From the NCBI GenBank assembly GCA_028281445.1, contig JANQJW010000079.1:1-64000 (forward strand): DNA of 64,000 nt, given 5' to 3'. A model generated the notes under the pieces. The model was not told the DNA's origin. It was given only the letters and a program-made list of their open reading frames with translations, and did not search any database. Both the position numbers and the translations under genes were made by a program. This document shows positions 19,113-27,436 of the stretch, one piece after another (position 1 is the first letter of the stretch; each line of letters begins with the position of its first letter). This DNA is from Planctomycetota bacterium. GTDB taxonomy: Bacteria > Planctomycetota > PLA2 > JAEUHO01.

Positions 19113-19190
19113 GGGCGACCCTTGTGGTCGCCCCATCGGGGCCCGTCTCGTCCTAGTCCGGTCCTGTCTGGGCGCCCCTTGTGGGCGCCC
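19112..19190. repeat. two tandem CTTGT-loop palindromes
   Basis: Hairpin one is GGGGCGACC (19112-19120), CTTGT, GGTCGCCCC (19126-19134). Hairpin two is GGGCGCCC (19170-19177), CTTGT, GGGCGCCC (19183-19190). Both stems are perfect and both have the same loop. They sit at the ends of two convergent genes, the second inside the last codons of the DUF2238 gene. They may also stop transcription in both directions. Related units occur at 36562-36640 and 46063-46140. Confidence 0.75.
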
Positions 19191-19806
19191 GCTCGGACCC
19201 CGGCAGCGCGGCCAGCTGCCGGTCGTGAATACGCGAGAGCAGCAGCAGCGCCGCGATCGCGCCCATCAGCGCCAGGAACATGTCCCACTGCGTGTCCCAC
19301 ACGTCGCCTTGCGTGGCGAGGAAGGACTCGGCGGCCTGCTCGGAGAGCAGCGCGACCCACCACTCGATCATCTCGTAGAACGCGCTGATGGCCAGACACG
19401 TGCAGACGACCAGGAAGTTCAGCCAGCCACCGCGCTCGAGCGGAGTCAGCCGCAAGTAGACCTCGCGCGCTGCGATGGCCGGAATGAAGCCCTGCGCGAT
19501 GTGTCCGATCCGGTCGTAGTTGTTGCGTTCGAACCCGAAGACGTCCTGCAGCCAGAAGCCGAGCGGCGCCTCGGCGTACGTGGTGTGTCCCCCGTAGCAG
19601 AGCACGGCACCGTGCACACCGATCAAGGTGTAGAGGAGGCCCGTCAGGGGGAACCGCTCGAGCGTGAACCAGAGCAGCGGGATCACGGCGATCGCGGGCG
19701 CGACCTCGAGCCACCACACACCGCGGTCCTTCGGGCCGATCCCGGACCAGACGATGATCGCGCCGAGCACGATGGTCAGGGTCGTGAGGTTGCGTCTTGC
19801 GTTCAT
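19153..19806 (-). CDS. DUF2238 (YjdF-like) integral membrane protein
   Basis: This 217-residue protein has about six transmembrane helices and the conserved polar residues of DUF2238: FERNNYDRIGHIAQGFIPAI, then SAFYEMIEWWVALL, then GDVWDTQWDMFLALMGA. These intramembrane Asp/His/Glu residues suggest a metal- or proton-linked role; the family has no firmly proven function. It starts at ATG 19806, which overlaps the methyltransferase stop as ATGA, so it is the second gene of a coupled pair. Its C-terminal codons contain a palindromic repeat (19170-19190). Confidence 0.88.
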   Translation of the reverse strand: MNARRNLTTLTIVLGAIIVWSGIGPKDRGVWWLEVAPAIAVIPLLWFTLERFPLTGLLYTLIGVHGAVLCYGGHTTYAEAPLGFWLQDVFGFERNNYDRIGHIAQGFIPAIAAREVYLRLTPLERGGWLNFLVVCTCLAISAFYEMIEWWVALLSEQAAESFLATQGDVWDTQWDMFLALMGAIAALLLLSRIHDRQLAALPGSERAPTRGAQTGPD

Positions 19807-20591
19807 CGGGCCCACTGCGCGACGAGGATCAGGTCATTCGATTCGAGCGCGTGGTAGGTGTCGCCTTGCATCGTTCCGTGGAGCGTCACGTCGAAGCCCG
19901 CCGCTTGGAAGCGCGGCACGAGATCCTCGTCGGTCCAGGCGCGCAAGGGCACACGCCGCGTCATCTTCACGGCGACCGGCTCCTCCGCATCGGCATCGAG
20001 CGTGAGGGTCGTCGGGAAGAAGAGCAAGCGTCCTTCCGGCAGGGTCTTCATGAGCCGGAGGAAGACAATCTCCTCGTCGCCGTCACCTTCCCGGAAGTTG
20101 ACCGGTAGATGCCGGATCTTGCCCTCGCGAATGCGCGTGTAGTTGAGGATCTGGAGCAGGAAGAGGCCGCGCGGCGCGAGCACTGCCGCGACCTGGGCGA
20201 TGAACCGCTCCAGTTCGTCGTCCTCCTGGATGTGGGGCAGCATGTTGCCCAGGCAGAGTGCCAGCCCGAACGGCGCCTCGTCGGGCAAGACGCTAGCGGC
20301 TTCCAGAGCATCCCCGAGGACGAAGCGCCCGTTGCCGTCGGCCTCGTGTTCCTTCGCGGCCTCGATCATGGACTCGGACTGGTCGAGGCCGACCGCGCGT
20401 GCGCCCTCTTGCGCGAAGTAGGCGACGTGCTCGCCCGTACCGCAGCCGAGGTCGATGACCGACCTGTCCGGGGCGGCCGCGAGCAGGCTGCGCAGGAACG
20501 GGCCTTCGCGTTCGATGCGCGCCGTCCAGGCGATCAGACGGCGGTACTCGGCCCGCGAGTACGGGTCGTCGGGTCGGTTCGGCTCGCTCAT
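19803..20591 (-). CDS. class I SAM-dependent methyltransferase
   Basis: This 262-residue protein has the Rossmann methyltransferase motifs in order: motif I VIDLGCGTGEHVAYFA (about residue 45), acidic end of strand 2 in AVGLDQSESMI, FVLGDALEAA, and FGLALCLGNMLPHI, followed by an insertion with beta strands (VKMTRRVPLRAW). No residue pattern tells the substrate. The ATG at 20591 begins MSEPNRPDD. The stop overlaps the DUF2238 ATG (ATGA). The M16 peptidase gene starts 51 bp away in the opposite direction. Confidence 0.88.
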   Translation of the reverse strand: MSEPNRPDDPYSRAEYRRLIAWTARIEREGPFLRSLLAAAPDRSVIDLGCGTGEHVAYFAQEGARAVGLDQSESMIEAAKEHEADGNGRFVLGDALEAASVLPDEAPFGLALCLGNMLPHIQEDDELERFIAQVAAVLAPRGLFLLQILNYTRIREGKIRHLPVNFREGDGDEEIVFLRLMKTLPEGRLLFFPTTLTLDADAEEPVAVKMTRRVPLRAWTDEDLVPRFQAAGFDVTLHGTMQGDTYHALESNDLILVAQWAR

Positions 20592-20642
20592 GGCCCGGCC
20601 GATGCTATTGCACGGGGCTCGACGTGGGTGAGAATCGCGTCC

Positions 20643-23360
20643 ATGAAGACCCTGCTCGCCCGCGGGCTCGCGCTCGCAACCGTCGTTCTGTTCGCGTCGA
20701 TCACCCCGGCTGCCGCCGAGTCGGTGTTGAAGCACGAGAAGTACCAGCTCGACAACGGACTGACCGTGATCCTGCATCCGGACCACAAGCTGCCCCAGGT
20801 GGTGGTCAACTTCTGGTACCACGTCGGCACGCGCGAGGAGCCGCGCGGCCGGTCGGGCTTCGCACATCTCTTCGAGCACCTGATGTTCATGGGGACCGAG
20901 AAGGTGCCCGACAACCAATTCGACATCCTCATGGAGTCGAGCGGCGCGCGAAACAACGCGAGCTGCTGGTTCGACCGCACGAACTACTACAGCTGGGGCC
21001 CCGCGTCGACGCTGCCTACGTTGCTCTGGCTCGAAGCGGATCGCATGCAGGGGCTCGGCAAGGCGATGACGCAGAAGAAGCTGGATCTCCAGCGGGACGT
21101 CGTGCGCAACGAGCGCCGCGAGGGCTACGACAACGCGCCCTACGGACCGTCCGAGATCATCGTGTGGGAGCGCATGTTCCCGGTGGATCATCCCTATCAC
21201 TTCCACGTGATCGGCTCGCACGAGGACCTCGTCGCCGCCACGGTGGAAGACGTCGCGGGCTTCCACAAGACGTACTACGTGCCGAACAACGCCTCGCTGG
21301 TCGTTGCCGGCGACTTCGATCCCGCGAAGGTCAAGCCGCTGATCGAAGCGCTGTTCGGCTCCATCCCGCGCGGCAACGTTCCGCCGCGTCGCTCGGCGCC
21401 CATCGCGCGGCTCGACAAGGTCGAGCGACTCACGCTGGATGACAAGGTCAAGCTCCCCAAGGTCACGATGGTGTGGCATGCCCCCGCGTTCTATGCGCCC
21501 GGCGACGCGGAGATGGATCTGCTGGCAGCGGCCCTGACCGAAGGCGAGACCGGCCGCCTGCGCAAGCGACTCGTCCGCGACGATCAGCTCTGCGTGGAGA
21601 TCGACGCCTATCAGCTGAGCCTACGCCTCGGTTCGCTCTTCTTCATCGAGGCGTTGGCACGCCCCGACGTCCCGCTGGAGAAGATCGAGGCCGCGATCGA
21701 CGAAGAGCTGCGCAAGATCGCGGCGACGGGGCCGACGGCTCGCGAGATCAAGCGCGCCGTCGCCGACCTCGAGACGCGTACGATTACCGGCTTGCAGAGC
21801 CTGCGCGAGAGGGCCGACCTGCTCAACCAGTACGACGCGCATCTGGGCGACCCCGATCGTGTCGACTGGGACCTCGATCGCTACCGCAACGCGACGTCCG
21901 AGTCCGTACGCCCGTGGATCCAGAAGGTCATCGACCTCGACCGGCGTTTCATCATGCGGGTCGTTCCGAGGAAGGCCCCGCAGGGCGCCAAGGAAGATGC
22001 AGCAGCACGGCCGGCGCACTTTGCGGAGACCGGCTTCACGCCGCCTCAGCCCCTGGCACTCGCGTTCGAGGGCTGCCCCCTGGAGATCTGGTACCTCGAT
22101 GCGATGCAGCTCCCGCTCGTCTCGATGGACCTGCTCCTGCCCGGCGGCGCGCTGCGTGTGGACCCGGCGAAGGCAGGTCTTGCCGAGCTCACGGCCACGA
22201 TGCTCACGGAGGGTACGCAGGACCGCGACGCGCTCCAGTTCGCCGACGCCATGGAAATGCTCGGTGCCCAGCTCTCTGTGTCCGCCGGCCAATACGACAC
22301 GACGGTTTCCCTGACCGTCTTGAAGCGCAACTTCGCAGAGGCCTTCGGTCTCGTGATGGAGATGCTGCGCACGCCCCGGTTCGACAAGGACGACTTCGCG
22401 CGCCGCAAGGCGCTTCAGCTGGCCCAGCTCGAGCGGCTCGTCGATCAACCCCCGGCGATGGCACGGCGCGTGGCGCAGCAGGCCTACTTCGGGGCTGTCA
22501 GCCACGCGGATCCGACCGCCGGGTATCCGCAGACCGTGGAACGGATCACGCTCGACGATGTGAAGGCGTTTCACGCCAAGCACAATGGCCCGCAGGGAGC
22601 AAAGCTCCTCATCGCCGGCGCGGTACGGGCGGACGACCTGAAGGCGCTGCTCGCGAAACACGCGAAGGGCTGGACAGGATCCGAGGGGCCTGTGCAAGTG
22701 CCGGCGCCTCGCGCGGAGTTCGAGCTGCTCCTTGTCGACAAGCCCGACGCTACCCAGACGGTGATCCGCTTCATGCACAACGGAGTCGCGTTCGACGATG
22801 AGAGTCGTGTTGCCCTCGAGGTACTCAACTCGCTCCTCGGAGGCAGCTTCACGAGCCGGCTCAATGCCAACCTGCGCGAGAAGCACGGCTTCACGTACGG
22901 CGCCGGCTCCGCCTTCATCCCCATGCGAGGGCTCGGTACCTTTGTCGCATCGTCGAACGTCCAGACGGAGAAGACCGGTCCGGCCCTGCGTGAGTTCCTG
23001 CGCGAGTTCGAGCGCATCCGCAAGGGAGACATCACGGCCGAGGAAGCGTCGAAGGCCGTTGCGACGGTGCGATACGACTACCTGGAGCAGTTCGGGACGC
23101 TGGAGCGCAGCGTCTCCGCGTACGTGCCGTATGCGCGGTATGGGCAGCGCCCGGACGCGCTGGCGCGCGACATGACCGTGCTTCGCATAATCGACGAAGA
23201 GGTGCTGAACCGCCTCGCGCCCAAGCATGTGGCCGCCGGCGGCGGGGTCCTGGTCCTCGTCGGCGACAAGGCCAAGGTGCTTCCCCAGCTCGAAGGACTG
23301 GGCCTTCCGAAGCCCCGCATCCTCGACATGAAGGCGGCGCTCCATGGCAAGGCTGAGTAG
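20643..23360 (+). CDS. exported M16 family zinc metallopeptidase (two-half type)
   Basis: This 905-residue protein starts at ATG 20643 with a signal peptide (ALATVVLFASITPAAA). The N-terminal half carries the inverted zinc motif HLFEH near residue 75, in FAHLFEHLMFMGTE. The downstream zinc-binding glutamate region is RNERREGYDNAPYG. The second half (about 470-905) repeats the M16 fold without HxxEH. It includes the usual SLLGGSFTSRLNANLREKHGFTYG substrate-binding RxxxxxY-type segment. Such proteins degrade or process peptides in the periplasm; the two halves form the clam-shell chamber within one chain. The start codon is fixed by the signal peptide. Confidence 0.94.
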   Translation: MKTLLARGLALATVVLFASITPAAAESVLKHEKYQLDNGLTVILHPDHKLPQVVVNFWYHVGTREEPRGRSGFAHLFEHLMFMGTEKVPDNQFDILMESSGARNNASCWFDRTNYYSWGPASTLPTLLWLEADRMQGLGKAMTQKKLDLQRDVVRNERREGYDNAPYGPSEIIVWERMFPVDHPYHFHVIGSHEDLVAATVEDVAGFHKTYYVPNNASLVVAGDFDPAKVKPLIEALFGSIPRGNVPPRRSAPIARLDKVERLTLDDKVKLPKVTMVWHAPAFYAPGDAEMDLLAAALTEGETGRLRKRLVRDDQLCVEIDAYQLSLRLGSLFFIEALARPDVPLEKIEAAIDEELRKIAATGPTAREIKRAVADLETRTITGLQSLRERADLLNQYDAHLGDPDRVDWDLDRYRNATSESVRPWIQKVIDLDRRFIMRVVPRKAPQGAKEDAAARPAHFAETGFTPPQPLALAFEGCPLEIWYLDAMQLPLVSMDLLLPGGALRVDPAKAGLAELTATMLTEGTQDRDALQFADAMEMLGAQLSVSAGQYDTTVSLTVLKRNFAEAFGLVMEMLRTPRFDKDDFARRKALQLAQLERLVDQPPAMARRVAQQAYFGAVSHADPTAGYPQTVERITLDDVKAFHAKHNGPQGAKLLIAGAVRADDLKALLAKHAKGWTGSEGPVQVPAPRAEFELLLVDKPDATQTVIRFMHNGVAFDDESRVALEVLNSLLGGSFTSRLNANLREKHGFTYGAGSAFIPMRGLGTFVASSNVQTEKTGPALREFLREFERIRKGDITAEEASKAVATVRYDYLEQFGTLERSVSAYVPYARYGQRPDALARDMTVLRIIDEEVLNRLAPKHVAAGGGVLVLVGDKAKVLPQLEGLGLPKPRILDMKAALHGKAE

Positions 23361-23463
23361 GCTCCCGCCGTAAGTCCCTTTTCAGCAGAGGGTTCGGAGT
23401 GGCGTCGGAATCATCGCAATCAGCGCTTGGGCGCCTGCCGCCCGTATGCCGACAAGGGACCTG

Positions 23464-23994
23464 ATGAGTTCCGAGGATGCGACCCCCGTTCAGCCGCGCA
23501 AGACGTACAAGCGCAAGAAGAAGCTGATCAACCCGCGCATGCAACTGAAGATCGCGGGTGCAGCCGTTGCGATTGCGCTTGTCTCCGTACTCGTGCTGAC
23601 CGTGATGCTCAACGAGGCCTTCGTCCAGATGGTGGACCGTGGCTGGATCGATCCAGCCAACGTCAGCGGCAGCTGGCTCGAAGTCCTCATCCCGACGGTC
23701 CTCATGTCGCTTGCCATCCTCTTCCCGTTGGTGCTCTCCCTTGGCATCCTGCTCTCGCACCGCATCGCCGGTCCGATGTACCGCTTCCGCGTTTGGCTCA
23801 CCGACGTCAAGAACGGCAAGGAGACGCGGCCCTGCAAGATCCGCGACGGCGACGAGCACCAGGACTTCTGCGAGCTGCTCAACGAGGTCACGGAGCCGCT
23901 CCGCACCGGCGAGGTCTTCGCCAAGAACCAGCCTGCAGCCGATGAGGCCTCGGAGCCGGTGGCCGACAAGACCGTCGAAGCCGAAGCGGCCTAG
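23464..23994 (+). CDS. membrane protein with two helices and a HAMP-like linker
   Basis: The protein has 176 residues. A Lys/Arg-rich N-terminus (RKTYKRKKK) precedes TM1 (IAGAAVAIALVSVLVLTVML). A short outside loop with GWIDPANVSG follows, then TM2 (TVLMSLAILFPLVLSLGILL), then a HAMP-like linker (HRIAGPMYRFRVWLTDVKNG...ICELLNEV-type heptads) and an acidic Ala/Glu tail. No kinase or methyl-accepting domain follows, so it is a truncated receptor-like protein of a kind seen in other Planctomycetota and deltaproteobacteria. The ATG at 23464 has AAGGGA upstream; ATG 23446 is possible. It shares CTAG with the convergent gene. Confidence 0.8.
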   Translation: MSSEDATPVQPRKTYKRKKKLINPRMQLKIAGAAVAIALVSVLVLTVMLNEAFVQMVDRGWIDPANVSGSWLEVLIPTVLMSLAILFPLVLSLGILLSHRIAGPMYRFRVWLTDVKNGKETRPCKIRDGDEHQDFCELLNEVTEPLRTGEVFAKNQPAADEASEPVADKTVEAEAA

Positions 23995-24428
23995 CTCGGA
24001 AGCTCCCGTGCGCACCAGAGCGACGTCGGGATGGCGCCGAGCATGCCCATCAGCAGGTCTCCGAGCGTGTCTTCCAGTGTGCCGTGGACGATCAAGTCGG
24101 TGTAGCGATTCACGAGGAACTCGGCGAACTCCCAGATCACTGCGGCCGTCGTCGCGAAGCTGAATAGCGCGAACGCGGCGAGATAGGCGTGCATGCGGAT
24201 CACGAGCCCATGTTCGATGGCGACCGCCAGCAGCGCCGCCCCGCTGAACGTGATGACGATCCCGCCGGCGAAGTGCATGGGGATGTCGATGGCGGGTAGC
24301 TTCTCGTAGGCGTTGAAGCCCAGAGAGAGCATAGCGTGCAGGGCCAGGAGCAGCGTCGGCGGAACCAGTACGCGCGGCAAGACCGGCTTCAGCCACTGCC
24401 AGAGGGTGGGGTCAGGCGGCACCGTCAT
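23991..24428 (-). CDS. small YjdF/DUF2238-like membrane protein
   Basis: This 145-residue protein has four hydrophobic segments. Polar motifs parallel those of the DUF2238 protein at 19153: IDIPMHFAGGIVITF, TTAAVIWEFAEFLVNRYTD, and DTLGDLLMGMLGAIP. I infer distant homology. It is the last gene of a three-gene minus-strand operon; its ATG overlaps the HDAC-like stop as ATGA. It shares the CTAG stop with the HAMP gene. Function unknown. Confidence 0.78.
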   Translation of the reverse strand: MTVPPDPTLWQWLKPVLPRVLVPPTLLLALHAMLSLGFNAYEKLPAIDIPMHFAGGIVITFSGAALLAVAIEHGLVIRMHAYLAAFALFSFATTAAVIWEFAEFLVNRYTDLIVHGTLEDTLGDLLMGMLGAIPTSLWCARELPS

Positions 24429-25345
24429 GCGATCAGGCTTCCAACGTGGGCTACGACGGAGCGCCCGAGCGCTTCGAGGGCGTAGCCACCCTCCAGCGCT
24501 GAGACGATGCGTCCGTCACAGTGCGCGTCGGCAACCTCCTTGACCATCCGCGTCACCCACGCGAAGTCGTCTTCGACGAGAGCGAAGCTGGCGATCGTGT
24601 CCTCGGCGTGCCCGTCGAAGCCGGCGGAAAACATTACGAGCTCGGGCCGGAACGCATCCAGCGGTTCGCGCCACGCGGACTCGACGGCCGCGCGGTAGGC
24701 CGCGCCCGAGGTGCCGGCCGGCAGCGGCACGTTGCGGATCTGCCCCGGCGGGGTGTCGCCGCCCGAGAAGGGGTAGAAGGGATGCTGGAACGACGAGCAA
24801 AACAGCACCCGTTCGTCGCCCTCGAAGGCGTCTTGCGTGCCGTTGCCGTGATGTACGTCGAAGTCGATGATCGCGACGCGAGCGAGACCGTGTGCTTCGA
24901 GAGCATGCGCCGCGCCCACAGCAACGTTGGCGAACAGGCAGAAGCCCATGGCGCGGGTGCGTTCGGCGTGATGGCCCGGAGGCCTCACGTTGCAGAACGC
25001 GCTGCTCACCTCGGCGGAGAGCACGAGGTCGACAGCCTTCACGACGGCGCCGGCGGCATGCAGCGCGGCGTCGAGGGAGTGGGGGCCCATGACGGTGTCG
25101 GCGTCGAGCTGGACCAGCCCGCTGCGGGGGGCGCCCACGTGGATGTGCTCGACGTAGCGCGGGTCATGCACGCGCTCGAGCTGTTCACGCGTTGCCTTGG
25201 GCGCGTCGTATCGGGTGACGCGGTCCGCGAAGGGGGCTTCGGCGAGGGCCTGGGCCGTGGCATCGTGCCGCCCGGGGCGCTCGGGATGACCGGCGCCGGT
25301 TTCGTGGAGCGCGAAGCTGGGGTGATCCAGCCAGGCGAGCGTCAC
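24425..25345 (-). CDS. histone deacetylase/acetylpolyamine amidohydrolase family enzyme
   Basis: This 306-residue zinc hydrolase should remove acetyl groups from small amines (acetylpolyamines) or lysines. The conserved elements are intact: the GHPERP start region, VRPPGHHAERTRAMGFCLFAN with the tandem catalytic histidines, IIDFDVHHGNGTQDAF with zinc Asp and His, MFSAGFDGHAED with the second zinc Asp, and ALEGGYALEAL. It starts at GTG 25345, overlapping the previous stop as GTGA, and its own stop overlaps the next ATG. The operon partners are a lipoprotein and a small membrane protein, an odd setting for a cytoplasmic deacetylase. Confidence 0.92.
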   Translation of the reverse strand: MTLAWLDHPSFALHETGAGHPERPGRHDATAQALAEAPFADRVTRYDAPKATREQLERVHDPRYVEHIHVGAPRSGLVQLDADTVMGPHSLDAALHAAGAVVKAVDLVLSAEVSSAFCNVRPPGHHAERTRAMGFCLFANVAVGAAHALEAHGLARVAIIDFDVHHGNGTQDAFEGDERVLFCSSFQHPFYPFSGGDTPPGQIRNVPLPAGTSGAAYRAAVESAWREPLDAFRPELVMFSAGFDGHAEDTIASFALVEDDFAWVTRMVKEVADAHCDGRIVSALEGGYALEALGRSVVAHVGSLIA

Positions 25346-25911
25346 GGCGCTTCGTGCTTCACGAGAACCATGCGGAACGCGAGCGCGCCTTCCTTGTACT
25401 GCTCCATCAGCACGGGCGGGCCCGGCAGCTCGTGGGCGAACCAGTAGCGCTGGTAGGTGCCTTCGGTGTCTCCCTCCCGCGTATAGCGCATGCAGTGGAA
25501 CCACCCGGCGGGGAGGCGCAGCGTCTCCCGATCGATCGTCGTCGTGGCCTCGGGGAACGAGGCATGCGACTGCAGCGATGTCCAGGGCGAGCGATTGCCC
25601 CCCGCCGGCCGGAGCGGCTTGCCGTCCAGCGACGTCACCTCGGAGGTCAGACGGACGTCCTTCTCCGTACCCTCGCTGAAGGTGAACGTGTGGAGATACG
25701 GCTTGCCGTCCGGGCCTTCGTTGCGCCACGTAGAGCGGCGCCCGTCCGGGCAGCCGGCGCAGATCTGTGCGGCCGTGAACGGCGTGGGGGCGTGTTTCGG
25801 GCGTATCGTGCGTTCCGCCTCGGAGGGCCAGTCAGCGCCCCAGCGCGACTCGCCGTCGCAACCGGGAAACAGGAACAAGGCAACGAGCGTCAACAGGATC
25901 GTGCGTGACAT
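25342..25911 (-). CDS. lipoprotein of unknown function
   Basis: This 189-residue protein has a lipoprotein signal (ILLTLVALFLFPGC, lipobox FPGC). The mature part has a CAGCPDGR motif near residue 51 that is not a heme site. It then has a beta-rich domain (KDVRLTSEVTSLDGK, TTTIDRETLRLPAGWFHCMRYT) ending in AFRMVLVKHEAP. It is the first gene of the operon with the HDAC-like enzyme. The layout resembles exported lipoproteins that bind small ligands, but no family is recognised. Confidence 0.75.
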   Translation of the reverse strand: MSRTILLTLVALFLFPGCDGESRWGADWPSEAERTIRPKHAPTPFTAAQICAGCPDGRRSTWRNEGPDGKPYLHTFTFSEGTEKDVRLTSEVTSLDGKPLRPAGGNRSPWTSLQSHASFPEATTTIDRETLRLPAGWFHCMRYTREGDTEGTYQRYWFAHELPGPPVLMEQYKEGALAFRMVLVKHEAP

Positions 25912-25972
25912 GGGACCGCAGAGCCTATCCGCTTCCCCGCGGACCCGATACCCTCGGGCCGTGGTTTCGCGT

Positions 25973-26611
25973 ATGCCCCTTGCCGTCCTGCTGTGCGCGC
26001 TGCTAGGCCTCGCAGCTTGCGGCGACGAGGCCACTCGAGGAGAGCCCACCGTGACCGAAGAACCCACAGCCGGTCTGAAGCAGGCGACATTCGGCGCCGG
26101 CTGCTTCTGGTGTGTCGAGGCCGTCTTCCAGGAGCTCGACGGCGTGAGCAAAGTCACCTCCGGTTACACGGGCGGGCACATCGATAACCCGACCTACGAG
26201 CAGATCTGCACCGGGACGACCGGGCACGCCGAGGTCGCGCAGATCACCTACGACCCGTCGAAGGTCTCGTTCGATCGGCTGCTCGAGATCTTCTGGAAGA
26301 CGCACGATCCGACGACGCTCAATCGCCAAGGCGGCGACGTGGGCACGCAGTACCGCTCGGCGGTCTTCTTTCACGATGACGAACAGAGGAAGCTGGCCGA
26401 GGCCTACAAGAAGAAGCTGGATGCATCGGGCGCGTTCCCTGCGCCGATCGTCACGGAGATCGTCAAGCTCGGCGAGTACTTCGTCGCCGAGGACTATCAC
26501 CAGGACTACTACCGCCTCAATCCCGACAAGGGCTACTGCCGCGCGGTCATCAAGCCCAAGCTCGACAAGTTCCGCAAGGTGTTCGCCGAGAGTCTGAAGG
26601 CGGCGGATTGA
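25973..26611 (+). CDS. msrA: peptide-methionine (S)-S-oxide reductase, lipoprotein form
   Basis: MsrA reduces methionine-S-sulfoxide in proteins. The active-site GAGCFWCVEAVF with the catalytic Cys is intact. It is followed by VTSGYTGGHIDNPTYEQICTGTTGHAE and the CxxGYC-type end (PDKGYCRAVIKPKL), where the resolving Cys lies. Unlike cytoplasmic MsrA, this protein begins with a lipoprotein signal (LAVLLCALLGLAAC). It should therefore repair envelope proteins and needs reducing power from a periplasmic thiol donor. The start is ATG 25973 or GTG 25961. Its stop overlaps the TTG start of the next gene. Confidence 0.94.
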   Translation: MPLAVLLCALLGLAACGDEATRGEPTVTEEPTAGLKQATFGAGCFWCVEAVFQELDGVSKVTSGYTGGHIDNPTYEQICTGTTGHAEVAQITYDPSKVSFDRLLEIFWKTHDPTTLNRQGGDVGTQYRSAVFFHDDEQRKLAEAYKKKLDASGAFPAPIVTEIVKLGEYFVAEDYHQDYYRLNPDKGYCRAVIKPKLDKFRKVFAESLKAAD

Positions 26612-27351
26612 CAGCCGCGCGGCGGTACAACCCGAACTGCTGGCAGACGCACGCGTCGTTCCGCATCGCGGCGCCCGGCCTGGACCCCAAGGCAGTAACG
26701 GAGGCGCTGTCGATCAAACCGACAGGCACGTTCGATCGCCCCAGCGACCCCGCCACCCCCTGTGTGTGGAGTCTGTCCTCCGAGGAGCGGCTCTTCTCCT
26801 CCGTCTTGGAAGATCACCTGTGTCATCTCCTGGACTTGCTCCTGCCGGCACGCGAGCGCGTACGAGCTGTGCTCGACCAGTCTTCGGCGGGAGCCGACTT
26901 CTTCTGCTACTGGGTCAGCCGGGCGGGTCACGGAGGACCTGAGCTGACCGCTCAGATCCTCGGCGACATCGCTTCGTTGGACGCCGCGCTGGGCATCGAC
27001 TTCTACCGGCGCGAGCCCGACGAGCCTCCCGGTGAGAGCCACCTGGCGATTCGCACCTACTCGCTCTTCTACGACGTACCGCGCCTTGCACTGGTCCAGT
27101 GGGACGAGCGCTGGTTCGTGCTGGATTGCTCTTTCGAGGAGGGCATGGACGAATTCCCGGATGTGTACACGGTCTACGAGCTCCCCGCGCCGGTGTTGTG
27201 GAATGACCAGACCTTCTCACGGCTGGAAACGCTCGGCCGTCGCCTCGGCGTGGTGAGCCTGGACAGCCTGGACAGCCTTGGCTTCGACGGCGAAACGCGT
27301 CGATACTCGATTGCCAAGGCGGCTCTCGCGCCTCTGGTTGAAACGACATGA
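26608..27351 (+). CDS. DUF4279-like protein with a second domain
   Basis: This 247-residue protein starts at a TTG that overlaps the msrA stop (TTGA), a sign of coupling. The N-terminal 115 residues match the DUF4279 pattern: HASFRIAAPGLDPKAVTEALSIKPTGTF, CVWSLSSEERLFSSVLEDHLCHLLDLL, then ADFFCYWVSRAGHGGPELT. The rest (130-247) is a separate domain that I do not recognise. There is no signal peptide. DUF4279 proteins have no proven function and often occur near immunity or toxin loci. Here the neighbour is msrA, which gives little hint. Confidence 0.75.
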   Translation: MTAARRYNPNCWQTHASFRIAAPGLDPKAVTEALSIKPTGTFDRPSDPATPCVWSLSSEERLFSSVLEDHLCHLLDLLLPARERVRAVLDQSSAGADFFCYWVSRAGHGGPELTAQILGDIASLDAALGIDFYRREPDEPPGESHLAIRTYSLFYDVPRLALVQWDERWFVLDCSFEEGMDEFPDVYTVYELPAPVLWNDQTFSRLETLGRRLGVVSLDSLDSLGFDGETRRYSIAKAALAPLVETT

Positions 27352-27436
27352 CAGAGCGCGCTCACTGCGGGCTTCGGCCCCGGAGAATCCGTCGATTGCA
27401 CACCGGCCAGGCGCCACTACGCCGTACGGTTCTCCC

